A stretch of DNA of 64,000 bases. It comes from Stieleria neptunia. GTDB taxonomy: Bacteria; Planctomycetota; Planctomycetia; Pirellulales; Pirellulaceae. The stretch's first letter is position 1. Each line of letters opens with the position of its first letter. The DNA lies in the NCBI RefSeq assembly GCF_007754155.1, contig NZ_CP037423.1, positions 682,001 through 746,000 on the forward strand. Reading direction: 5' to 3'. The notes below the pieces were generated by a model, which saw only the letters and a program-made list of their open reading frames with translations, was not told the DNA's origin and did not search any database. The translations under genes were made by a program, and so were the position numbers. Positions 1 through 8,372 of the stretch are shown piece after piece.

Positions 1-1800
1 GGGATCAAGGCGATCCCTGGCCCGCCGCACGATCCCAACCATACGCTTCGCAGCCATTTCTACTTTTCGCGATTTAAGAGTTCGAACGCGAAATCCGAGC
101 GGTCTTGGGAACGCTATCTGAACGAGGAGCTGCCGAAGAACCAGCAGTTGTCTCCTGCGATGCGTGGCGCGATTGCCGCCCAATTGCATTTCGGCCGGGC
201 GATGGAGGACATCGCGACGCTGGCCCAATCACCGTTCGCTCAACTTGGCGTCGACCCGTTTGAAGAAAACACTGACCTGGAGGAGCAGATCTTTCGCGGA
301 CTCGAAGCTGCGACGAAGAGCTTTTCGAAATTTGAACGGGCACATCAAGAGCGGACGAAGTGGATTCGTCAATTCGCCGAAGACCCAAACCAGCGCAAGG
401 ACGACCGGGCGTACTGGGAACAGTGTCTCGCCGAAGCGATGCGAGACTGGTCCGAAGGTGTTCCCGACAGCATCGAACCGAGATTGTGGTTGGTCGACTA
501 TTATCTGGAAAACGAAGAACTCGACCTCGCCCAGCCCCACGTCGATTGGCTCGGAAAGTCGCGTCATAGCGATCCCCGCGTTCGAGCCACGCGTTGGAAA
601 TGGTGCCTCTTGGAGGCCATGCGATTGTGCCGACGAAAAGCCTGGCTGGGGCAAGCCGCCGAGCAGCTCGATCAAGCCGAGGGCTGTTGGCCGAGTTGGT
701 TGTCCCCAACCTGGTCGGGTTACCTTCGCGCCGCACTGGCCCTGCGGCAAGGCGACGCGGAGCAGTACCAACAGCGGAGGGCCGAGGCGAGGGCGGCGCT
801 AGATGATGGAGCCGATGCCGACCTGGCCGACGCGGTGATGATGCTGGGGGCCGCCCAGCGGATGCGAGTGCCCAGTGCCGATCTCAAGCCGCTTCGCGTT
901 CCCGTTGATGAGGCGGCGAAGAACACCTCGGCGCTCTCCTCCAAGACACTGCTTCTGGCCGGCGCGTTTTTCTACGACCTGCATCGCACCGGGCTGCTCT
1001 ATCCCGCCTATCGAATGCACGGCGGAAAATTCGCCGACGAGCTGTTCGGCCGAATCGAAACCACCGCGGAGTGCAACAAAGTTCTACAGCTGGAGGCTCC
1101 CGGGTGGCCCGCCATCTGCTGGTTGTCGACACGCACCCTGTTTGCGGGGACCTATCAACCGAAGCTCCCCGCCGGTCTGCAAAAAGCTGGAAGCAAATTC
1201 AATCCTGATCTGACCGCGGCCCTCGAACTGCAAGCGATCCTCCAGGTCCCCAGACTCAATCGAAAACCGCGGCAGCTTTCTGCCTTGGTGCGGCGGGTCG
1301 GGGATGCAGCCGATGCACAGACCGATCCGTTCCAACGACATTGGTTCCATACGTTGGTCCGTGAAGGGGAGATGGTCAGCACCGCGGATAGCGATTTCGA
1401 AGACTCCTTCCGCAAGATGTTTGAGCGGGTCATCGATGGCGTCGACCCCGATTGGGAGTCCGACGATGACGATGACTTCTACGAGGACGAGGACGACGAA
1501 GACACGTTTGACCCGTATTGCGGTTGCGAACATTGCACCCGTGCTCGAGAACGACTGGGAATCCCGCATCCGATCAACGAGGAGGATGGGGACGAAGGCA
1601 TTGATCAGCGGACGGGTCCGTCCATGCGACTCGATCCCGCAGCACTCCCCTTCGGCGAGCCCGCCGCAACGGCCAATTTAGATCCCAACGTGGAGCCTCC
1701 GCCGCCGAGCACCCCAGCGCCGCGGCCCAAGTTTGAGGTCGATCCCGAACGGCGCCGCAATCGACCGAAAAACCCCATGAAGAAACGGAAATCGCGATGA
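1..1800 (+). CDS. Helical acidic protein heading a DnaK operon, 5' partial
   Basis: The frame is open from the first base, so the gene begins before the window; the first ATG inside is at 148, and about 599 residues are visible. I do not recognise a named family. The middle (roughly residues 115-300) is helix-rich with alternating Trp, Leu and Ala, like TPR-type solenoids. Near residues 480-505 there is a run of Asp and Glu followed by a CGCEHC cysteine cluster. The last 60 residues are Pro-rich and then basic (ending KKRKSR), so probably disordered. The stop overlaps the next ATG by 4 bases, which ties it to the chaperone genes downstream. A role as a cochaperone or client adaptor is inference only. 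Confidence 0.75.
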   Translation, partial: GIKAIPGPPHDPNHTLRSHFYFSRFKSSNAKSERSWERYLNEELPKNQQLSPAMRGAIAAQLHFGRAMEDIATLAQSPFAQLGVDPFEENTDLEEQIFRGLEAATKSFSKFERAHQERTKWIRQFAEDPNQRKDDRAYWEQCLAEAMRDWSEGVPDSIEPRLWLVDYYLENEELDLAQPHVDWLGKSRHSDPRVRATRWKWCLLEAMRLCRRKAWLGQAAEQLDQAEGCWPSWLSPTWSGYLRAALALRQGDAEQYQQRRAEARAALDDGADADLADAVMMLGAAQRMRVPSADLKPLRVPVDEAAKNTSALSSKTLLLAGAFFYDLHRTGLLYPAYRMHGGKFADELFGRIETTAECNKVLQLEAPGWPAICWLSTRTLFAGTYQPKLPAGLQKAGSKFNPDLTAALELQAILQVPRLNRKPRQLSALVRRVGDAADAQTDPFQRHWFHTLVREGEMVSTADSDFEDSFRKMFERVIDGVDPDWESDDDDDFYEDEDDEDTFDPYCGCEHCTRARERLGIPHPINEEDGDEGIDQRTGPSMRLDPAALPFGEPAATANLDPNVEPPPPSTPAPRPKFEVDPERRRNRPKNPMKKRKSR

Positions 1801-2138
1801 ACGACTCAACCGCCTCCTCCGTCACCGATCCGTTCGCCGTGCTGGGATTAAAAGCCGGATGTGACGAATCCGAAGTCCGCGCGCGATACCTGGAACTGGT
1901 CCGTGAGCACCCGCCGGAAAAAGACGCCGAGATGTTCGGTAAGATCCAAGCCGCCTATCAAGCGGCGCGCGATCCCTTGTTCCTGGCCAAACAGCTGATC
2001 TGGTTCGATGAACAGGAGCCACGACCTTGGAAGCAGATCCTGGACGAACAAGCCGCGCAGACGCCTCGATTGCCCACCGCCAATCTACTCAGCCTGGGCA
2101 ATCTGTCGGCCAAGGCGAAGGAGGATCAAGATGGGTGA
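1797..2138 (+). CDS. J-domain-like protein with HPP in place of HPD
   Basis: This 113-residue protein has a short J-like domain at residues 10-60: DPFAVLGL, then helix II YLELVREH, then HPPEKDAEMF, then the helix-III-like IQAAYQAAR. In true DnaJ proteins the loop is HPD, which stimulates the Hsp70 ATPase; here residues 38-40 are HPP. There is no G/F region, zinc finger or C-terminal substrate domain. It starts on the ATGA overlap with the gene before and runs 8 bases into grpE. Its position beside grpE and dnaK argues that it acts with this Hsp70, but the changed motif means it may bind without activating it. Confidence 0.8.
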   Translation: MNDSTASSVTDPFAVLGLKAGCDESEVRARYLELVREHPPEKDAEMFGKIQAAYQAARDPLFLAKQLIWFDEQEPRPWKQILDEQAAQTPRLPTANLLSLGNLSAKAKEDQDG

Positions 2139-2907
2139 TTCAATCGCCGAACGACAAAACGATTTCGGTTTGATCGATGTGATCGAAGCCTTCACCGCGA
2201 TGCGGCAAGAGTTTCGCAATCGGTCCAACGAAGACCGTGAACTCGCCCAATCGCTGAATGAATCGACGACGAAGGTCGAAAGTTTTGCCCAACGGGTCAC
2301 CGGATTGCTCGATTCCATCGAATCGAAAACCACTGCGTCGTCGGAGGATGATGCGGCACGACGATTGGCCGAGTGCTTGGCCGAGGTGGATCATTGTGTG
2401 TCCTATGCGATCGCAAGGGTCACCCGACCGAGTTCCGCCCCGAGGGAGCAGGTCGAACAATCGATCAAAGCACTCGAGCGAAACATCCGCGCGCAGTCCG
2501 AGACCGTGATCGCGTCACAGGGCTGGCTGGCGCGACGGTTCGCCCGCCCGGCCGCAAATCAAATCTGCGAGATGGTTGACCGGGAACTCCAGCGTGCCAA
2601 ACATCAACTCGACCAAGCCCTGTCGGGAATTGCATCGCAGGATGCGACGATCAAGGGACTGGCGATGCTGGCCGATCGCGTCCGAAAGCTGATCGAGACC
2701 AGCGGGATCACCAAGGTCGAGACCGTGGGAAAACCATTCGACGGCGAGATCATGCACGCGATCGCTTCCGTGGCCGCCGAAACGATCGCCGAATCATCCC
2801 CCGCGCGAGACGATTCTCTTGCCGGAACCGTGATCGAACAGATCGCCCCCGCCTACCTCTACAACGGTCGGGTGTTGCGATTCGCGGAAGTCAAAGTTGC
2901 GTTGTAA
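2131..2907 (+). CDS. grpE: GrpE-type nucleotide exchange factor
   Basis: GrpE releases ADP from DnaK. The 258-residue product has a long coiled-coil-like N-terminal half (EFRNRSNEDRELAQSL and onward) and ends in a typical GrpE beta-wing region at about residues 195-258: VGKPFDGEIMHAI, then GTVIEQIAPAYLYNGRVLRF and AEVKV. The start at 2131 is chosen because AAGGAGGA lies 4-11 bases upstream; a longer frame upstream overlaps the J gene fully. The middle (residues 100-180) is longer than in most GrpE proteins. It overlaps the J-like gene by 8 bases and precedes dnaK by 37 bases. Confidence 0.85.
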   Translation: MGDSIAERQNDFGLIDVIEAFTAMRQEFRNRSNEDRELAQSLNESTTKVESFAQRVTGLLDSIESKTTASSEDDAARRLAECLAEVDHCVSYAIARVTRPSSAPREQVEQSIKALERNIRAQSETVIASQGWLARRFARPAANQICEMVDRELQRAKHQLDQALSGIASQDATIKGLAMLADRVRKLIETSGITKVETVGKPFDGEIMHAIASVAAETIAESSPARDDSLAGTVIEQIAPAYLYNGRVLRFAEVKVAL

Positions 2908-2944
2908 CCGCCCCCCTGTTTTTATTTAAATTGGATCCCTTGCA

Positions 2945-4753
2945 GTGACTCATTCTGACCCCTCGCCCGTGATCGGCATCGACCTCGGCACCACCAACAG
3001 TGTTGTCGCGGTCGTCAACGCAGGTCAGCCCAAGGTCCTTGCCGTCGACGGTGCGTCGATCATGCCTTCGGTGGTCGGGATCGATCCGAGTGGCAAATTG
3101 ATCACGGGCCTGGTCGCACGCAACCAACAAGTCGCATTTCCGGACCGGACGGTGACGTCGGTGAAACGGCAAATGGGCCAAACGGTCCAAATCCCGATGG
3201 GCGACCAGGAATTTTCGCCTCCGGAAATCAGTGCGATCATCCTCCGCCGCCTCAAGGACCACGCGGCGATGGCACTCGGGGTTCCGGTCGACCGCGCGGT
3301 GATCACCGTGCCCGCGTTTTTTGATGAAAATCAGCGTCAAGCGACTCGTCACGCCGGGGAATTGGCGGGACTCAAGGTGGAGCGGATCATCAATGAACCG
3401 ACCGCCGCCACGCTGGCCTATCACGTCCACGAAGATCGCGATATCAATGTCGTCGTCTACGATTTCGGTGGCGGGACCTTCGACGTTTCCATCGCCCGAA
3501 TGGAGTCCGGCGTGATCGAAGTGATCAGCAGTCGTGGGGACACCGCACTCGGCGGCGACGATTTAGATCTTGCCCTGATGAATCACGTTGCCGACGGGTT
3601 CCAATCGAAACACGCGGTCGACCTGCGCGAGGACACGTCGGCCCGATGGCGATTGTTGCACGCCTGTGAGTCGGCCAAACGCGACTTGTCGACCGAGGAA
3701 ACGGTGACGATTTCCGAAGAATTCATTGCCGAAAAGGATGGCCAACCCCTGCACCTGTCGGTCACGGTTTCGCGTGATGAGTACGAAACGCTCATTTCCG
3801 GCTTCATCGATCGTACCATCGAGTGCGTGGATCAAGCGTTGCGGGATGCGAAACTGACGTTGGACCAAATCGATGAACTGGTCCTGGTCGGTGGCTCCAC
3901 CCGGACACCGTTGGTCGAATCCCGCTTGCGCCAGGAATTCGGACTCGCCCCCTGTCGCGCGGTCGACCCGGATCTGGCGGTTGCCCTGGGGGCGGCGATT
4001 CAGGGCGCGATGATTGAAGGCCAAGCCGTCGATGCGGTGTTGGTCGACGTCGCCACCCACACCTTGGGCATCGCAGCCCTCGCAGGCAGCGGATTCGGAT
4101 TGGGTGATCTGAAGTTCGTGCCGATTCTCCACCGTGGGTCTCCGCTGCCGGCCCGTTACGAAGACGCGTTCTTTGCCGTATCCGACGATCAAAAGATTGC
4201 CGAAATCAAAGTCTATCAAGGCGAGCACGACGATCTGAAGCACAACAAACGGCTCGGGAAATTCGATTTGCCGCTCAAGGATCCTACGGATCTACGCGGC
4301 AAAATCGTCGTCCGATTTGAATTGACCCTCGACGGAACGCTGAAAGTCACCGCCACACAGTCGGCTTCCGGAATCAGCGAAGAATTGTCGATCAACAACG
4401 CCCTTTCCGAGTCCCAGGAGGAAGGACGCGCCGACGCGCTCCGGCGAATCGACGACCTGTTCGAAACGGTCGAACCGATTCCGGCGGAAGACGCATCCGA
4501 AACCCAACCAGGTTGGCAACCGCGGCATCGAATCGACGCCGCCCAAGACGTTGCGGACCCGAATTCGTCGGCAAAAGAACTGGCCCTGATCGCCAAAGCG
4601 ATCCGCGTGGCGGGCTCGGCCGGAAAAGAAGATGCCGAAGAACTCCACGATTTGATCACGCAATTGAAGGAAGCCGTCGACGAGGAAAACGACGACTTGA
4701 TCGATGCGTTGGTCCAAGAGATCGAGGACGTGATCTTTTATGTCGAGCAATGA
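2945..4753 (+). CDS. dnaK: DnaK-family Hsp70 chaperone
   Basis: This is a 602-residue ATP-dependent protein-folding chaperone. It shows the Hsp70 signatures IGIDLGTTNSVV (about residue 9), EPTAATLAY (about 150), VYDFGGGTFDVSIA (about 172) and LVGGSTRTPLVE (about 316). A substrate-binding domain follows and then a lid rich in Glu and Asp. The start is GTG at 2945. The C-terminal lid is shorter than in housekeeping DnaK and lacks the EEVD-like or Gly-rich tail, so this is probably a specialised paralogue rather than the main DnaK. Its stop lies 14 bases inside the zinc-ribbon gene. No CIRCE element is visible in the short gap upstream. Confidence 0.95.
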   Translation: MTHSDPSPVIGIDLGTTNSVVAVVNAGQPKVLAVDGASIMPSVVGIDPSGKLITGLVARNQQVAFPDRTVTSVKRQMGQTVQIPMGDQEFSPPEISAIILRRLKDHAAMALGVPVDRAVITVPAFFDENQRQATRHAGELAGLKVERIINEPTAATLAYHVHEDRDINVVVYDFGGGTFDVSIARMESGVIEVISSRGDTALGGDDLDLALMNHVADGFQSKHAVDLREDTSARWRLLHACESAKRDLSTEETVTISEEFIAEKDGQPLHLSVTVSRDEYETLISGFIDRTIECVDQALRDAKLTLDQIDELVLVGGSTRTPLVESRLRQEFGLAPCRAVDPDLAVALGAAIQGAMIEGQAVDAVLVDVATHTLGIAALAGSGFGLGDLKFVPILHRGSPLPARYEDAFFAVSDDQKIAEIKVYQGEHDDLKHNKRLGKFDLPLKDPTDLRGKIVVRFELTLDGTLKVTATQSASGISEELSINNALSESQEEGRADALRRIDDLFETVEPIPAEDASETQPGWQPRHRIDAAQDVADPNSSAKELALIAKAIRVAGSAGKEDAEELHDLITQLKEAVDEENDDLIDALVQEIEDVIFYVEQ

Positions 4754-4988
4754 CTTTCGTTGCCCCGCTTGCAGGGCGAAGCAACCCCTGCAACCGGTTT
4801 GTCGTCGCTGCGACGCCGATCTGAGCCTGCTCGTTCGCGCCACCGAACACGTCGCTGCGCTGATAGCCCGGCACGAACAGGCGCGTGCTCAAGCCGACCA
4901 TCACGCCATGGAAACCACCGCGCGACAACTCGCGTTGCTCGCGCCCAAGCGGCTGACGGCGATCTGCCCCGACAAACGCGATCAATGA
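4740..4988 (+). CDS. Small zinc-ribbon protein of the dnaK operon
   Basis: This 82-residue protein has two CxxC pairs at the N-terminus (CPAC at 8-11, CRRC at 21-24), consistent with a zinc ribbon. A helix rich in Ala, Arg and His follows. It overlaps the end of dnaK by 14 bases, so it is probably translationally coupled. I do not recognise the family. Its stop lies just before the convergent stop of the RNase H fusion gene. Confidence 0.7.
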   Translation: MSSNDFRCPACRAKQPLQPVCRRCDADLSLLVRATEHVAALIARHEQARAQADHHAMETTARQLALLAPKRLTAICPDKRDQ

Positions 4989-4989
4989 C

Positions 4990-6225
4990 TCACCGCGTCT
5001 TGTAGCTTTCGGCCACATCGACCTTGGCTTCTTCGACGTGGTAAAACCGCTTGCAGTGGGTGCAGTACAGGTACCAGGCGAAATGATAGGCCGCGTTCGC
5101 CTTGTGCTTCTTGGGAATCCGTTTCTCCAACGCGTGACCGCAGGCTCGGCAGGGGTCACCCGCTTTCTTCGGCTTGCCGCCAGACATCACGTTGGCGGGC
5201 GCGGTGACGTTGGTGGTGGCGGGGCCGGGCGTGGTGGGGTTGGGGGGCGATGAATTGACGGGGGTGGCCGGGGCAGCCTGGCTGGCCGGCTTGGACTTGC
5301 GTTTGGCTTGTTTTGATCGAAACCCTTCATCGATGGCCAGGGAGATCGCTTGCCTCGCTTCGCCGGCCAATTGATCGCAGCGGTCGTTGTCTTCGATCCC
5401 CGAATGACCCTTGATCCAAATCACTTCGACATCATGCTTGAGATACTGATCGAGAAACCGTTCCCAGAGATCCATCGATCGCGATTTCTTTCCTTTCCAT
5501 TGCCGGGAGGCGTGGCGAAACAGAAGTCCGGTGTTGACCGTGTCGACGACGTAACGTGAATCGCTGTGAAGCCGCACCCGACACGGCCGCTTCAACGCCT
5601 CCAGCCCGACCACCGCCGCCATCAATTCCATCCGTTCCACCGTCGTTTGCTGGAACCCGCAACTGATCTCTTTGTGGTGGTCGCCGAATCGCAAGACGAC
5701 GCCATACCCGCCCTTGCCGCCTTCTTTTTCCGCGCCGCCGTCGGTGAAGATCGACACACGCCCCACCGGGTCGCTGTCGCAGTTTTCCGACAGATAAATC
5801 AATTCTAACTCCGGTGACCGCGCAAAGGAGTACAGCAGTTGGCGACGAATCTCGGTCTCGTCCAAGCCGCGTCCGACGTGAAAGGGCAACCAAGCCAACG
5901 AGTGAAACCCACGCCGCAACGTCTCCTCCAAGATCGTCTTTGCCAGCCGCTTGAAGTCCTCGGCACGGAGTTCGCCTTGGGGATGAACACGCGACGGGGC
6001 CAAGAAAACAGTCGCAGACCGATCGGGCGTGGGGGGCAAAACAAGCAGTTCGCCCGGTCGCAGGTCGCCGGCATTAAAATGCCGCTCGTACGCATCCGCC
6101 ACGTCGCTGAATGCCGCCGAACATCGACGCAGCGCAGCGGTCGGCTCACCGCCGACGCAGTCCACGTCGACGATCAATGCGTCCGTCGGCAATTGCGTCA
6201 ATGCAGTGCTGGAAAATCGAAGCAT
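4990..6225 (-). CDS. RNase HI with macro-like N-terminal domain and C-terminal zinc ribbon
   Basis: RNase HI cuts the RNA strand of RNA-DNA hybrids. The central domain (about residues 155-290) keeps the catalytic set: D162 in FTDGG, E200 in VERMEL, D222 in HSDSRY, and H274 and D284 in GHSGIEDNDRCDQLA. Residues 10-150 form an alpha/beta domain whose pattern (TDALIVDVD, GDLRPGELLVLP, FHSLAWLPFHVGRG) recalls a macro domain; that is a tentative call. A Pro/Thr-rich linker (about 310-345) leads to a zinc ribbon with C359, C362, C388 and C391. At 411 residues it is more than twice the size of ordinary RNase HI. Confidence 0.85.
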   Translation of the reverse strand: MLRFSSTALTQLPTDALIVDVDCVGGEPTAALRRCSAAFSDVADAYERHFNAGDLRPGELLVLPPTPDRSATVFLAPSRVHPQGELRAEDFKRLAKTILEETLRRGFHSLAWLPFHVGRGLDETEIRRQLLYSFARSPELELIYLSENCDSDPVGRVSIFTDGGAEKEGGKGGYGVVLRFGDHHKEISCGFQQTTVERMELMAAVVGLEALKRPCRVRLHSDSRYVVDTVNTGLLFRHASRQWKGKKSRSMDLWERFLDQYLKHDVEVIWIKGHSGIEDNDRCDQLAGEARQAISLAIDEGFRSKQAKRKSKPASQAAPATPVNSSPPNPTTPGPATTNVTAPANVMSGGKPKKAGDPCRACGHALEKRIPKKHKANAAYHFAWYLYCTHCKRFYHVEEAKVDVAESYKTR

Positions 6226-6259
6226 CGGCGGAAGCGGTCTCGGGCGGCGCTGGGCGTTC

Positions 6260-6265
6260 TAGAAT
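6260..6265 (-). promoter_or_regulatory. Possible -10 element of the RNase H fusion gene
   Basis: Reading the minus strand, TATTCT sits 34 bases before the ATG at 6225, inside the palindrome-like CTAGAATAGCTATTG. No convincing -35 box is seen. Confidence 0.25.
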
Positions 6266-6312
6266 AGCTATTGTTCGTCGTCGGCGGAGCGATGTCCAGG
6301 CCGTTCGAGGTT

Positions 6313-6418
6313 GGGGGCAGAACGATGGGGGCAGAACGATGGGGGCAGAGTGATGGGGGCAGAGTGATGGGGAGGACAGAGTGATGGGGAGGACAGAGTG
6401 ATGGGAGGGCCGAACGAT
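6313..6418 (+). repeat. Tandem 14/17-bp purine-rich repeat leading into the PAP2 gene
   Basis: Four 14-bp units (GGGGGCAGAACGAT twice, GGGGGCAGAGTGAT twice) are followed by two 17-bp units (GGGGAGGACAGAGTGAT) and a decayed 16-bp unit. The second 17-bp unit provides both a Shine-Dalgarno-like GGGGAGG and the start codons of the downstream gene. Related units occur at 25971-26152. Confidence 0.9.
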
Positions 6419-7048
6419 CGAGAGCCGTTGTGGGTCTGGCCCGATGCGCGGCAACGCGTTCGATTGGGACTCGCCCTGCTCGGGCTCAGTCTGCTCTTTG
6501 TGATCGTCTACGGGGGCGCGGAAATCATCACGTCGCTGCGAACGACGCGTTATCCGGTGCATTTTGCGTTTGAATTGTCGCTTCCGTTTGTCCCCGAATT
6601 GAGTCTCGTCTATTCCTCTGTTTATTTGATGTTTGGGTTCATTGCACTGACCTTGCCAACCAAAGACCGGCTGAATCAGTTTGTCGCGCAAATGGTTCTG
6701 ATGACACTGATCGCCGGGGTGTGTTTTCTGATTTATCCGGCCGAGTTGGCTTTTGAGACACCGGAAGTGGTCGGATGGGCGGCCGTGCCGTTTCGCTGGG
6801 CTGACCGAATCAATCTGACCTACAACTGTGCGCCCTCGTTGCACGTGGCGTACGCGACCTTGTGTGCCGCAACGATGTGGCGACGCCGGCGCAGCTGGGG
6901 GCTTGCGTTTTGCCTGTGGGCGATCGCCATCGCGGTCTCGGCCTGGCTGACCTACCAGCACCATCTGGTCGATTTGATCACCGGCGGTCTGCTGGGCATC
7001 TGGACGGCCCAGCAAACGAGCCTCCACCGCGTCTTCGCGCGACACTAG
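6401..7048 (+). CDS. PAP2-superfamily membrane phosphatase/phosphotransferase
   Basis: This integral membrane enzyme likely acts on lipid phosphates or transfers a phospho-head group. The 215-residue product has about six hydrophobic segments and the two C-terminal PAP2 signatures: CAPSLHVAY (motif 2, near residue 145) and HHLVDLITG (motif 3, near 187), which carry the catalytic histidines. The PSLH form and the size fit the PAP2_3/inositol phosphotransferase-like branch. ATG 6401 is preceded immediately by GTG 6398; the ribosome site GGGGAGG (6386-6392) and both starts lie inside the tandem repeat. The glycosyltransferase that follows suggests envelope or glycolipid work. Confidence 0.8.
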   Translation: MGGPNDREPLWVWPDARQRVRLGLALLGLSLLFVIVYGGAEIITSLRTTRYPVHFAFELSLPFVPELSLVYSSVYLMFGFIALTLPTKDRLNQFVAQMVLMTLIAGVCFLIYPAELAFETPEVVGWAAVPFRWADRINLTYNCAPSLHVAYATLCAATMWRRRRSWGLAFCLWAIAIAVSAWLTYQHHLVDLITGGLLGIWTAQQTSLHRVFARH

Positions 7049-7115
7049 ACTCGTTGCGGTTGGTCGCCCGGCGGCCGGGTTCGGGGTATGCTGTAGCCCC
7101 CGACAACCGCGGCAA

Positions 7116-8372
7116 ATGAATCCCCCGTCTGCCTCCCCCATGCATGTTTTATTTGTCCACCAGAACTTCCCCGCCCAGTTCGGGCAAATCGCCAACCACT
7201 TGGTGCGCAAACACGGTTGGCAATGCACGTTTGCATCACAGCACGGCGGTGAAATCGAGGGCATCGGACGTGTACTGTACGAACCGCGGAGTGGCGCCCG
7301 TGCGGAGACAAATTTCTGCAGCCGAACCTTCGAAAACCAAATCTGGAATTCGACCGCACTGTTCGACGCCCTCAGATCACGTCCCGACGTCCAGCCCGAT
7401 TTGATCGTCGGACACAGCGGAATGGTTTCAACGCTGTACTTGCGCGAATTGTACGATGCGCCGATCATCAACTATTTTGAGTTTTTTTATCGGACCCACG
7501 ACAGCGACATCGATTTCCGCGTCGACCTTCCCCCCTGCGACACCGCCACGCTGCTGCGAGCCCGAACCCGCAATGCGATGCTGTTGCTGGATTTGGAAAA
7601 CTGTGATGCCGGTTACGCCCCCACCGTATTTCAACAGTCTCAATTGCCGGCGGAGTTCCAGCCCAAGATCCGCACGATCTTTGACGGGATCGATACGGAA
7701 TTCTGGAAGCCGGTTGAACGTCCCAGCCGTCGGGTCGCTGCGATCGACATCCCGTCGGACCATCGGGTGTTGACCTACGTCAGCCGGGGCATGGAATCGA
7801 TGCGTGGATTCGACATCTTCATGCAAATCGCCGATCGAGTCTGCCGGGAACGCCAGGACGTGACCGTGCTGGTGATCGGTGAAGACCGGATCGCCTACGG
7901 TGGGGACGCCCGATTCACCGAAGGGAAGACGTTCAAAGAGTGGTTCCTCAGCAAACATCCAATCGACCTCTCACGCATTCACTTCGTCGGACGTGTCCGC
8001 CCCTCCGAGCTTGTCCAAGTGTTTTCCCTGTCGGATGTTCATCTCTACCTGACCGTCCCGTTCACATTGAGCTGGTCGTTGCTCAACGCGATGAGTTGCG
8101 GCGCGCTGGCGATCGGCAGCGATACCGCTCCGGTCAGAGAATTGATCGAAGATGGAACGAACGGATTGCTGGTGGATTTTTTCCAGATCGACCGTTGGGT
8201 GGAGCTTGTCTTGCAGGTGCTCGATGATCCGGCCGCGTTTGATCCCCTGCGAAAGGCGGCACGGCAGACCGTTTTGGATTCGTACACGCTGCCAAAGTGT
8301 CTGGACAAGATGCTGGCACTCTATCGTGAATTGGGAGTGGGCGTCGACGCACATTCGAGTACCGATCCATGA
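7116..8372 (+). CDS. Glycosyltransferase family 4
   Basis: This is a 418-residue retaining GT-B glycosyltransferase of group 1 type, predicted cytoplasmic. The N-terminal half begins FVHQNFPAQFGQIANHL, as in many GT4 enzymes of exopolysaccharide loci. The donor-binding C-terminal half has SRGMESMRGFDIFMQIAD and then GSDTAPVRELIEDGTNGLLV, the usual E-x7-E-type region. A second ATG at 7140 (residue 9) starts directly at MHVLFVHQNF and is an equally good start. The stop overlaps the following reductase gene by 4 bases (ATGA), so the two are probably co-translated. The acceptor is unknown. Confidence 0.9.
   Translation: MNPPSASPMHVLFVHQNFPAQFGQIANHLVRKHGWQCTFASQHGGEIEGIGRVLYEPRSGARAETNFCSRTFENQIWNSTALFDALRSRPDVQPDLIVGHSGMVSTLYLRELYDAPIINYFEFFYRTHDSDIDFRVDLPPCDTATLLRARTRNAMLLLDLENCDAGYAPTVFQQSQLPAEFQPKIRTIFDGIDTEFWKPVERPSRRVAAIDIPSDHRVLTYVSRGMESMRGFDIFMQIADRVCRERQDVTVLVIGEDRIAYGGDARFTEGKTFKEWFLSKHPIDLSRIHFVGRVRPSELVQVFSLSDVHLYLTVPFTLSWSLLNAMSCGALAIGSDTAPVRELIEDGTNGLLVDFFQIDRWVELVLQVLDDPAAFDPLRKAARQTVLDSYTLPKCLDKMLALYRELGVGVDAHSSTDP

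Noticed and set aside
2908..2944. Search for a CIRCE heat-shock operator before dnaK
   Set aside because: The 37-bp gap has no TTAGCACTC/GAGTGCTAA-like inverted repeat.
6146..7471. Long open frame on the minus strand opposite the PAP2 and glycosyltransferase genes
   Set aside because: Its translation is low-complexity and Arg/Pro-rich and crosses the tandem repeat; both genes on the plus strand have clear family motifs.
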